Origin: Takakia lepidozioides
Taxonomy: Eukaryota > Streptophyta > Takakiopsida > Takakiales > Takakiaceae
Assembly (NCBI GenBank): GCA_030704615.1
Contig: CM060731.1
Location: 37,946,001-38,010,000, forward strand
Direction of reading: 5' to 3'
Length of the DNA: 64,000 bases
The position numbers were made by a program, and so were the translations under genes. This document shows positions 11,035 to 20,161 of the stretch, one piece after another. Within the stretch, counting starts at the first letter, position 1. Each line of letters begins with the position of its first letter. The notes beneath the pieces were generated by a model that had not been told where the DNA came from, searched no databases, and saw only the letters and a list, made by a program, of their open reading frames with translations.

Positions 11035-12228
11035 CAAATGCCTCCTCCACTGTATTATGGGGTAACATATCCACTTTCTTTTGCAACTCTGGTCTTAGTC
11101 CACTCACAAACCAAGTCTTCTGTAAACCTGGTGCTGGTACAGCAGCTAGCTTTTTCATCATCAATTCCATCTTTTCCATATACTCCTCAACAGTTTCATG
11201 CTTATTTTGCTTTAATTGTTGTAAACTTCCATACACTTCATCCTCAGTTTTACTTGTCCTGAACCTATTTCGGAATGCTGTATAGCCATTCCAGGTTAGG
11301 AAATGATTATCAGGGAATCTTGCATACCATTCACTTGCTTTCTTGATAAGTGAACAAGGAAACAATCTCATCTTGGCATCATCGCCATTCTCATTGTTCA
11401 CAATACACATGTGCTCAAATTGGCTAATGTGTACATCAGGATCCCCTTTTCCTGAATATATTGGAAAATGTGGTTTTGCCCGTGTTGGTTGTAACGTCAT
11501 CTGTGGCCCTACCTTCAGCCCAGTGACAGATGCTGGCCCCCTTACTGGTGCTGGTCCTTGAGGACCTGTTGTAGTTGTGGTGGAACTTCCACCAAGTGGT
11601 GGCCCCTGAGCACTCCCTGCTACTGGCCCCACTATATTCACAGTATTCCCAGCTCCAGTTGCACTACTTCCCACATTCCCTGTCCCCCCCAGAGCCAGAT
11701 CCAGGCTGCCCGCCTGATCCCCCTGAGCCGACACCTTCGTTGGCCTGTGATCCAAGTGCTCCACTTGATCCAGGTCCAACGGGTTGGGATGTCCTGGTTG
11801 TAGTCTCAACCTCAGCTCTTGGGTCTACTTCTTCATACTCTTCCTCTTCCAATTTCTTCTCTCTGTTTTCATCCTCCAAGTTCTGCCCTTGGGTTTCTTC
11901 TTCACTCATGTAACTCAACTGCAATGGCGTTGGAGAGTCTGAACTCTCCGTTGGCTCTGCCACATCCTCTCCTCCTTCTTTATCTTCCGTCTCAGAAACT
12001 AGAGTTCCTGCTTTTGGTGTTCCATGCCAACTCTTATCAAAGATTTCTATCAAATCTTTTATCCAGGGATGTACCTCAGATCTTTCACCTCGTGGTTGAT
12101 CTCCTTCCAGTACCAATTCCCTTAATCTTTCTTGCAAATAAAAAGAAAGAATGGCATCCAACTCTAGTTCTTCCGGTATGGGTGATGTACTCTCTGATCT
12201 AATGGTGTGAGAGGTCCAGATGATTCCC
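11035..12228 (-). pseudogene. family A gag fragment, minus strand
   Basis: Minus-strand gag matching the copy at 15.7-16.9 kb: an acidic N-terminal region (LQERLRELV, HPWIKDLIEIFDKSW), a Gly/Ser/Gln-rich linker, then the retrotransposon gag core (FPIYSGKGDPDVHISQFEHM, SEWYARFPDNHFLTW, LRPELQKKVDMLPHNTVEEA). One frameshift lies near 11680 in a C-rich run. The zinc-knuckle part is missing because the sequence stops at the junction with the plus-strand RT. Upstream (12228) it breaks at the codons GESSG and is joined to a 478-bp non-element segment instead of its own leader. Confidence 0.85.
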
Positions 12229-12706
12229 CTAGAACGGAAGGGCTAGGGCTGGTTTCCACTTGGGGTGAAATAAAAGCACTTGTAGGGCCTATGTGAGTTG
12301 GGGTTTCAATTTCAAGCTTGAAGGGAGCACAACTCTTGAAGCAGCAGGTGCAGGCGCTAGATTAGGTGCGGAGGGTATGCTATGGTCAAGAAAAGCATGT
12401 GAATGAGTGCTTACAAGGGCTGGAAGTCAGCTATGTTTGGTTAGTCGCCATAGGGATCAATGGCACTGTTTTGTGAGTTGAAAGGAAGCTTGTGCACTTA
12501 GTTTCGGTTGCAAACATCTTCCTTTGGAATTAGATCTACTATTGGTGGTGTGTGGGGGCCATAAAGAGCAAGAATACCTTACTGATTTCCTCACAGCCGC
12601 CATAGCTCGGTGCAAAGAAGCCTAGAGTCCAAGAGACACAAACCCTAGCTTGGCGTGGCTAAACCCCTTGGAGAAATGGCTAAACTGCCATAAGTGGCCA
12701 TGGGGC
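12229..12706 (-). other. 478-bp segment duplicated from 45764-46241
   Basis: Read on the minus strand it matches plus-strand 45764-46241, starting GCCCCATGGCCACT next to an LTR end in both places. In this copy it lies between an LTR and gag, where a family A element should have its PBS and ORF0. At 45.8 kb it is the 3' flank of an LTR and runs on into a tandem repeat. It encodes nothing recognisable. The junction with gag shows about 3 bp of shared sequence (CTA). Confidence 0.8.
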
Positions 12707-13549
12707 TGTCGAACGGCTTTTACTCACCCATCCCTTCGTTATCCGAGGTGGGAACTCCAAGATAGAAGAGTTGGATATCTCTAAGCACTCAGCCCGCTCA
12801 GGACTATCAGTCATGACCTGCAGCTAGTGAATCATGGTTGTGCTTCCCATTTGTATTCCTTCTTGCCTTCATGTTATCAATTTACCTTATCTGATACTGA
12901 AGCACAGATTGCTTCAGTATCTACTTAGTTCCAGTTAATCATGCATTCATTTCACAGCTTCACTCATGTCTCTCTACACAGTGTGATTGTATCGAATAAG
13001 TATCAGATTATGATTTATCAGGTATCAGGCCAATGCCATGGTGACTCTAATCCGCCCTATAGTATCACTACAGCTCTGCATGTAATAAGCATCTACTGTT
13101 CATCTTTCCTCCTTCTCTGTGCTCTCGTTCTTTCTCTCCGCCTGATCTCCTCTTCCCATGACCCAGAAGCGCTCCCCGTGAAGTGATCCTCTTTCCGTTG
13201 CCGCTCTCCTTATCTGCCCACAAGCTGTTCTAACCACCTAACTAACTAACCGTCATCCCTGAAGTAACACGTTCCCTCTGCAGATGTCGTTCCCTCACAG
13301 TCGTTCCCTGTCAATGATAACTGTTCCCCATGTACTGTGACATGCTGTGTCAAGTTGTGCCGAGATGTGACTGGCTGTGACTGGCTATGTAAAGTTGTGT
13401 CGGGTTTTGTCGGGCTGTGTCGGGTTGTATAACCCCCCTAAAGCCTGCTGCTGCCACCCCTAAGGCTCCTGTTGGTCTCTGTCTGGCAAAAATTAAGGGT
13501 ACCCCACAGAACTCGTAAAAGCGTCTAAGTCCCAAGCAGCCCTCTAACA
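12707..13549 (-). repeat. family A-type LTR, minus strand
   Basis: On the minus strand it begins TGTTAGAGGGCTGC (13549) and ends TTCGACA (12707). It closely matches the LTR at 44933-45763, including the 478-bp flank, more than it matches the other family A LTRs. It holds a short CACAGCC-type array (about 13340-13435) and the consensus GGGTGAGT near its end. Neither a polypurine tract nor a PBS adjoins it, so it is not part of an intact element. Confidence 0.85.
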
Positions 13550-14003
13550 GGGGCCTTTCGGGTTGTGACAGGCTGTGATCTGTGGCCTGTGGGGCTGTGA
13601 CGGACTGTGACAGGCTGTGGCCTGTGGGGCTGTGACCCTGTGACCTGTGTAAGGCTGTGACAGGATGTGACAGGCTGTGCCCTGTGGCCTTTGGGGCTGT
13701 GATGGGCTGTGACAGGCTGTGGCCTGTGGGGCTGTGACCCTGTGACCTGTGTAGGGCTTTGACAGGCTATGACAGGCTGTGACCTGTGGCCTGTGGGGCT
13801 GTGACGGACTGTGCCTTGTGGCCTTTGGGGTTGTGATGGGCTGTGACAGGCTGTGACCTGTGGCCTCTGGGGCTGTGATGGACTGTGACAGGCTGTGGCC
13901 CGTGACAGGCTCTGTCCTGTGGCCTTTGGGGCTGTGACGGGCTGTGACCTATGGCCTATGGGGCTATGATGGGCTATGACGTGCTGTGACAGGCTGTGCT
14001 CTG
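13550..14003 (+). repeat. GTGACAGGCTGTG minisatellite
   Basis: About 450 bp of degenerate repeats mixing GGCTGTGACAGGCTGTG and CCTGTGGCCTNTGGGGCTGTGA blocks. It is related in core (GGCTGTG/CACAGCC) to the arrays inside the LTRs, but the higher-order unit is different and it lies outside an LTR, between two LTRs that point away from each other. It could be an expanded LTR array remnant. Confidence 0.7.
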
Positions 14004-14967
14004 TGTTAGAGGACTGCCAGGGACTTAGGCACTTTTATGAGTTCTGTGGGGTCTGGGACTTAGACATTTTTATGGGTTCCAAAGGGTACCCTTATTTTTT
14101 TACATAGACCAGTCACAGCCCGTCACAGTCACACAGCCAGTCACAGCTTAACACAGCCGACACAGCCCGACACAGTCGCACAACCAGTCACAGCTCGACA
14201 CAGCCCGACATAGTCCAACACAGCCCGTCACAGCCCGACACAGCCGCCACAGCTTCGCACAGCCCTACACAACCCGACACAGCCAGTCACAGCCCGCCAC
14301 AGCCTGATACAGCCAGTCACAGCTCGGCACAACTGGGGAACAGTTACCATTGGCAGGGAACGACATCTAAAAAAGGAACGTGTACTACAGAGATAACGGT
14401 TAGTTAGGAAAGCGGTTAGAACGGCTAGTAAAGAGATAAAGCGGGAAGCGGGGACATCTGAGGGGATCACTTCTGGAAGGACTTCGGGGGGGGGGGGGGG
14501 GGGGATCACAACTTGGAAAGGAAGCGGAGAGCGCATCTCTGAGCAGAAAGAGGGAGAGCACGGAGTATGAGGAGAACGATCTGTTGATATTTGCTGAATG
14601 CAAGAAGTAGAGTTGTAATGTAGAGCAGAATAGAGACACCATGGCTTCAGCCTGATACTTGATAGATATTAATCTGATACATACTTCATACTCACACTGT
14701 GTAGAGAGACCTCAGTGAAGCTGTGGAATGAATGGATGGAACTTGATAGATTTCTGAAGCAAATTGATACTTAATTACAGATAGTAAGGTAACTCGCTAA
14801 CATGAATGCGGGAAGGAGTACAAATAGGAAACACCCCCATGATACACTAGCTATAGGTCATGACTGATTGTTCTGAGCGGGCTGAGTGCTTGGAGATTTC
14901 CAACTCTTCTATCTTGGAGTTCCCACCTCGGATAGCGAAGGGATGGGTGAGTAAAAGCTGCGCGACA
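14004..14967 (+). repeat. E1 5' LTR, 964 bp
   Basis: Starts TGTTAGAGGACTG and ends CTGCGCGACA, followed after TT by the PBS. It contains a CACAGCC-type array (about 14100-14335), a run of 18 G near 14487-14504, and a conserved TACACAGTGTGAG-like block also seen in the other LTRs. The 5-bp 5' flank is CTCTG; no intact 3' LTR remains to confirm a target duplication. Confidence 0.9.
14947..14952 (+). promoter_or_regulatory. candidate splice donor near the LTR end
   Basis: The sequence GATGG followed by GTGAGTAA is a consensus plant 5' splice site located 21 nt before the LTR end. It recurs at the same place in every other family A LTR in the window except the one ending at 31019 (GTGAAT). If used, it would remove ORF0, gag and pol and could join the LTR leader to ORF3. 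No transcript evidence is available. Confidence 0.4.
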
Positions 14968-14969
14968 TT

Positions 14970-14989
14970 TGGCGACCATACTGGGGAAC
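14970..14989 (+). other. family A primer-binding site, tRNA-Arg type
   Basis: TGGCGACCATACTGGGGAAC lies 2 nt after the LTR. Its complement ends GGTCGCCA, the 3' end expected of a plant tRNA-Arg with acceptor GACC plus CCA. The same block follows the LTRs at 31019 and (inverted) at 59821. Ogre elements also use tRNA-Arg. Confidence 0.75.
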
Positions 14990-15571
14990 TGGGTCATGAA
15001 CAACCAGATGTGATAGGCATCTGGTGGGATCATGGTGGATGGAGAATTAAAGAATTTGATGTGAATCAAATTCCCTGTGAAACTGCGAAGGAAAGATTGT
15101 CCAAACGATTCTTTCAGAGGTTCTTGGAATTGCCAGACGGTTGTAAAGAAAACATTCTTAAGAGAGTGCATGATGCTGACCCTGAGTGGGGTCTGGAGAA
15201 AGGAGTGATGAAGATTTATCAGGTGGCCTGTAGAGGAAGAGCACTTACCAACACTGGTTTATGTCATAGCATTGCTATCCATTAAGCGAGTAGAGTTTGA
15301 AGGCTGGGAGGAAAGAAAGGTGAATGTTTATACTCATATGCATGAAGAGCTTGTACTGGTAAAGAATTGGATTCCAAAGGATATTTTGTGGATCAAACTC
15401 ACACCAAGAACAGCTTTCCAGACTTGTTTGCCATATGGTTATATGGTAACGGAGACTTCTAGTATAGCCAAGGGTGCATTGAAGCTTGAAAGAAACCCAA
15501 GCATATACGAGAGATATTACAGAAGAGAGTTTTGGTTATTGCCACATTAAAAGAAATGAAAGACATGGAAC

Positions 15572-18034
15572 ATGAGTGATGAAAGAGAAGCTAGACGCCA
15601 GAGATATTCAGCAAAAAGAGAAAGCTATTTGAAAGCTAATTATCCATATCTTTGGGAGAGAGGAATAGACATAGGGGAATCATCTGGACCTCTCACACCA
15701 TTAAGATCATAGAGTACATCACCCATACCGGAAGAACTAGAGTTGGATGTCACTCCTTCTTTTTCTTTGCAAGAAAGATTAAGGGAATTGGTACGGGAAG
15801 AAGATCAATCACGAGGTGAAAGATCTGAGGTACATCCCTGGATAAAAGATTTGACAGAAATCTTTGATAAGAGTTGGCATGGAACACCAAAAGCAGGAAC
15901 TCTAGTTTCTGAAGCGGAAGGTGAAGAAGGAGAAGAGGATGTGGCAGAGCCAACGGAGAGTTCAGACTCTCCAACACCGTTGCAGTTGAGTTACATGAGT
16001 GAAGAAGAAACCCAAGGGCAGAACTTGGAGGATGAAAATAGAGAGAAGAAATTGGAAGAGGAAGAGTATGAAGAAGTAGACCCAACAGCTGAGGTTGAGA
16101 CTACAACCAGGACATCCCAACCCGTTGGACCTGGATCAATTGGAGCACTTGGATCACAGGCCAACAAAGGTGTCAGCTCAGGGGGATCAGGCGGGCTGCC
16201 TGGATCTGGCTCAGGGGGGACAGGGAGTGTGGGAAGTAGTGCAACTGAAGCTGGGAATACTTTGAATATCGTGGGGCCAGTAGCAGGGAGTGCTCAAGGG
16301 CCACCACTTGGTGGAAGTTCCACCACAACAACAACAGGTCCTCAAGGACCAGCACCAGCAAGGGTGCCAGCACCTGTCAGTGGGCAGAAGGTAGGGCCAC
16401 AGATGGCGTTACAACCAACACGGGCAAAACCACATTTTCCAATATATTCAGGAAAAGGGGATCCTGATGTACACATTAGCCAATTTGAGCACATGTGTAT
16501 AGTGAACAATGAGAATGGCGATGATGCCAAGATGAGATTGTTTCCTAGTTCACTTATCAAGAAAGCAAGTGAATGGTATGCAAGATTCCTTGATAATCAT
16601 TTCCTAACCTGGAATGGCTTGAATACAACATTCCAAAATAGGTTCAGGACAAGTAAAAGTGAGGATGAAGTGTATGGAAGTTTACAACAGTTAAAGCAAA
16701 AGAAGCATGAAACTGTTGAGGAGTATATGGAACAGATGGAATTGATGATGAAAAAGCTGGCTGCTGTACCAGCACCAGGTTTACAGAAGACTTGGTTTGT
16801 GAGTGGACTAAGACCAGAGTTGCAAAGGAAAGTGGATATGTTACCCCATAATACAGTGGAGGAGGCATTTGAAACAGCGAACAAAATTGAGCAATTGGGA
16901 ATGCTCAGGAGAGAGAAAATGGATGATGAGGACTCTGAGGATGAGTCAGATGAGGAAGAAGAGCAAGAGCTGAAAAGGAAGAGTAAGAGGAAGGAAAAGT
17001 TGAAGAAGGATAATTATGAGAAAAGATTAGAAGAAATCTTGAAGAAGTATGCCACATAGGCTGCAACACATTGGAGGAAGGGTGTTTGGTGTGCAAAGTG
17101 TCAGAATGAAGGCCATACCACCACTGAATACCACATGAAGGAGAAACACTGTACTATCTGTAAAATGGATAACCATTCTACTGAGAATTGTTACTACAAC
17201 AGAAGGACAGCTGCAAGAGAACCTAGGCAAGTAAGGGTGCATCAAGTGCAGCCCCAGCCAAGAAGAAACAATGATAAAGACCACTATGGTAGGCCTGGTG
17301 GTTATAACAATGGCATGGAAGGGAGAGGTAATTCAAGAAGGAATTACCAAGGGAATTCCAGAGGCAACTATCAGGGTAATCCAAGGGGGAATTACCAGCC
17401 ACGGAATCAGGATTACAGAAATAATCCAAGAGCAAACCAAGGGCAAGGACCCAATCGTGAAGAACTGTGTTACTATTGTAATCAGCCAGGACATCGCAAG
17501 GCAGCCTGTTCATTCTGGATTAGACACCAGAATGAGATGAGAGCTCTTGTGAATGAGGGCCCAGTGGTGGCAGCTCACATGGTTAGGCCATGTGTTGTAC
17601 CAGAAGTAAGTACAATGATAGTAACAAAAAGCAAAGCCAAACCAATACCTCCAGTAGTTGAGGAAGATGATGATAATGAAGATGGCAGTGATATGACTGA
17701 AGATGATGAGGCTTGGAGAGATGAGAAGGAACTCACAAGGAAGTGGCAGATACCATAAGGGAAATGCAGAAGAGTACTGATATTCTTGTGGCAGATTCCT
17801 CTGATTCTGATGGAGAAGAAGAAGTGAGTGAGGATGAAAGGAAGAAAGAAGCTGCAGACATGCAAAGTAATGAAGGGACTTTGGCTGAAGTAATATGCCA
17901 GACCAAAGCAGAGATTACCATTGGACAGCTATTGGCTGTGGCACCTTATTGTAGACACAGGCTGTATCAAGCAATCAATCGAATTGCCCAGGAGACAGGA
18001 AACACAGACCTGAACAGCAAGGTGACCAGTTATA
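15572..18034 (+). pseudogene. E1 gag with zinc knuckles, fused stub of protease region
   Basis: ATG at 15572 (MSDEREARRQRY). In order: a charged N-terminus, an acidic region, a Gly/Ser/Thr-rich linker, the retrotransposon gag core (about 16430-16890), a Glu/Lys-rich tail, a CCHC knuckle (CTICKMDNHSTENC), an Asn/Gly/Arg-rich stretch with NYQGN repeats and a second CCHC knuckle (CYYCNQPGHRKAAC). A CAKCQNEGH motif just before may be a third, incomplete knuckle. The protease lead-in (EITIGQLLAVAPYCRHRLYQ) is present but the active site is deleted. Stops interrupt at about 15709 and 17057; other copies have sense codons at both places. A frame change lies near 17745. Confidence 0.85.
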
Positions 18035-19396
18035 ATGGAGGTGCAGGGAAGTGCAGATGACTGGTTAGATTGGCAGTGGCAAATCAGATACTACCTTGCT
18101 CATGGTCAGTGCCCACCTAGTTATGGTAAGGAGCAGAGGAAGAGAATCGCTATCAAAGCTTTACCTTATACTATGGTAGGAAGCATAATGTATAAGCTAG
18201 GACCTGATGGAGTACTAAAACGATGCTTGTACCACCATGAAGTAAATAAAGTTTTGGAGGAAGTTCATAAAGGAGTGGCTGGAGGTCATTTTGGAGAAGA
18301 GACTACCAGTAGGAAGATACTACTCGCAGGTTATTGGTGGCCTACTTTGTTCAAAGATGTACACGACTATTGTCAGAGTTGTGATGAATGCCAGAGGCGA
18401 GGACCTTTGCAGAGATTTGGAAGGATGGCCTTGCATCCTACAATGCCTACGGAACCATTTCAGAAATGGGGACTAGACTTTGTTGGACTGATTAACCCAC
18501 CAGCCAAGAATACACGGAACAGGTACATCATTACAGCCACTGATTATACTACGAAATGGGTGGAAGCTAAAGCTTTGAGGGACAACACAGCCAAGTCCAC
18601 AGCAAGGTTCCTGTATGAGAACATACTTACACGATTTGGCTGTCCCTTAGAATTTATCAGTGATCAGGGAAGTCACTTCATAAATGAGACCATTGAGTTG
18701 TTGACTAAAGAGTTCATGATTGTACATAGAAAGAGTACAACATATTACCCACAGGGTAATGGGCAGGCAGAGGCTACCAACAAAATACTATGCACTATCT
18801 TGGCTAAGATAGTCAATGCAAACAGAACAGATTGGGATACAAAGCTGCTGACAGCTTTGTGGTCATACAAGACTTCATATAAAGTCACCACTAAGTATAC
18901 ACCATTCCAATTAGTTTATGGTATGGAAGCCTTACTTCCAGTGGAATTCCTGTTACCTACCATGAGAACGGAGTGGGGAAAGAGAATGGAATTGCAAGAT
19001 TCCATTAAGGTCAGGAAACATGAATTATACCATGTAGAAGAAGTACGTGCTGATGCAACTGATAATATGACCAGAATTAAGATGAAGAGAAAGGAACAGT
19101 TTGATGAAGGCAAGTTAAAGACTTTTAAGACGGGGGATTTGGTTCTATGGTTGCAGAAGAAAGGAAAGATTAAAGCTTCTAAGTTTAAATCACCATGGAA
19201 AGGACCTTATGTCATACAAAAGATGTATGATAACAACACCGCCATGTTACAAACCATTAACAAAGAAATGCTGGGAAGGGTCAATGCCAATAAGTTAAAG
19301 GAATACAGTGGTATCCATGAGAAACCAATGCAGCATGATTTGCATGTTGAAACGCAAGAGCAGTCACGGGCTGCACCAGTGTTACCAACGGAGTAG
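18035..19396 (+). CDS. E1 integrase, intact 453-codon frame
   Basis: This is the best preserved integrase in the window. It has the HHCC zinc domain (EVHKGVAGGHFG ... CQSCDECQ), the catalytic core with D, D and E in [14 protein letters not shown] and GQAEATNK, and a C-terminal part (KTGDLVLWLQKKGKIKASKF, SPWKGPYVIQKMYDNNTAML) that resembles the GPY/F region. No chromodomain follows, so it is not a chromovirus. It normally inserts the element cDNA into host DNA after release from the Pol polyprotein. Here its start is an accident of the deletion that joined it to the PR stub; the first 20 or so codons are the RNase H to integrase linker. Confidence 0.9.
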   Translation: MEVQGSADDWLDWQWQIRYYLAHGQCPPSYGKEQRKRIAIKALPYTMVGSIMYKLGPDGVLKRCLYHHEVNKVLEEVHKGVAGGHFGEETTSRKILLAGYWWPTLFKDVHDYCQSCDECQRRGPLQRFGRMALHPTMPTEPFQKWGLDFVGLINPPAKNTRNRYIITATDYTTKWVEAKALRDNTAKSTARFLYENILTRFGCPLEFISDQGSHFINETIELLTKEFMIVHRKSTTYYPQGNGQAEATNKILCTILAKIVNANRTDWDTKLLTALWSYKTSYKVTTKYTPFQLVYGMEALLPVEFLLPTMRTEWGKRMELQDSIKVRKHELYHVEEVRADATDNMTRIKMKRKEQFDEGKLKTFKTGDLVLWLQKKGKIKASKFKSPWKGPYVIQKMYDNNTAMLQTINKEMLGRVNANKLKEYSGIHEKPMQHDLHVETQEQSRAAPVLPTE

Positions 19397-19435
19397 GAGC
19401 ACTTGTTGCTAGGCCAAGCATATATGACCAGGGCG

Positions 19436-19690
19436 GGCAGACAAGGCGAAACACAGCCTATCACAGCCCATCAAGGCGAAACACAGCCTATCACAGCCCA
19501 TCAAGGCGTAACACAGCCTATCACAGCCCATCACAACGTGACACAGCCTATCACAGCCTAACACGACGCAACACAGCCTATCACAACTTACCACAACGTG
19601 TCACAGCCTATCACAGCTTACCACAGTGCATCACAGCCTATCACAACGTACCACAGTATGACACAGCCTGTCACAACTCAACACAGCCTA
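19436..19690 (+). repeat. post-integrase array of TATCACAGCC repeats
   Basis: About 250 bp of tandem degenerate units, consensus close to CACAGCCTATCACAGC plus CCATCAAGGCG or CCATCACAACG. It starts about 40 nt after the integrase stop. Equivalent arrays follow the integrase at 29196-29470 and 36110-36345. The unit differs from the LTR array (GACACAGCCGTCACAGCC), so the two arrays appear to evolve separately. Confidence 0.85.
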
Positions 19691-20161
19691 CTAGGATTAC
19701 ACGATCCATAGAATCAGTGACAGGTGGATGCGCAATAACTTCAGGAAAATGGCTGACGGAAGAAAAGACGGAAATCAGTTTAAAAATAGACACGTGGAAG
19801 TCAGGGCGCGACACACAGCTGAGAAGGAAGTGCAAGAACAGGTGTCATAAAGAAAGAGGACAAGAACGGCCGTCAAAATGGATGAAAGGCGGGCCCATTA
19901 ATGAATACGGAAAAAGGGGAACGGAACAAACGGCAAGTACAGAAAAGCGAAATTCTTGTCACATGTGTGATCCTAGTGGACTATCCCAGGGAAAGTCCAC
20001 TAAAGAAAATGAAATCTAAAATCCAGTCACAGCGGTTACAGCCAATAGAAAGCCAGAGAAAGGATCAAGAGATTGGAGGGAAATTAAGCACAAGAGGCGG
20101 CGTCGTTCTGAGTAACAGACGTCTCGCCAGGACAAACCATCAATGCTATAGCTTGGAAACT
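19691..20161 (+). other. spacer between integrase array and ORF3
   Basis: Purine-rich, non-coding in appearance, and conserved with 36346-36808. It ends GCTATAGCTTGGAAACT just before the ORF3 ATG; CTATAG and an upstream CGCCAG are possible splice acceptors. The spacer at 29471-29975 is the diverged equivalent. Confidence 0.5.

Larger units (their letters stand above)
14860..15550 (+). pseudogene. ORF0, extra ORF between LTR and gag
   Basis: The frame starts at an ATG inside the LTR (MTDCSERAECLEISNSS), passes the LTR end and the PBS (translated TFGDHTG) and continues with GIWWDHGGW, RFFQRFLELPDGCKENIL, DADPEWGLEKGV and, after a frameshift near 15280, KRVEFEGWEERKVNVYTHMHEE and WIPKDILWIKLTPR, ending at 15550, 21 nt before the gag ATG. 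The same protein is uninterrupted to about 59339 in the minus-strand copy. I recognise no known domain. Ogre elements carry an ORF1 in this position, but homology to it is untested. The frameshift makes this copy a pseudogene. Confidence 0.65.

Noticed and set aside
18035-19396. Chromovirus assignment of family A
   Set aside because: No chromodomain follows the integrase; the frame ends in a short polar tail.
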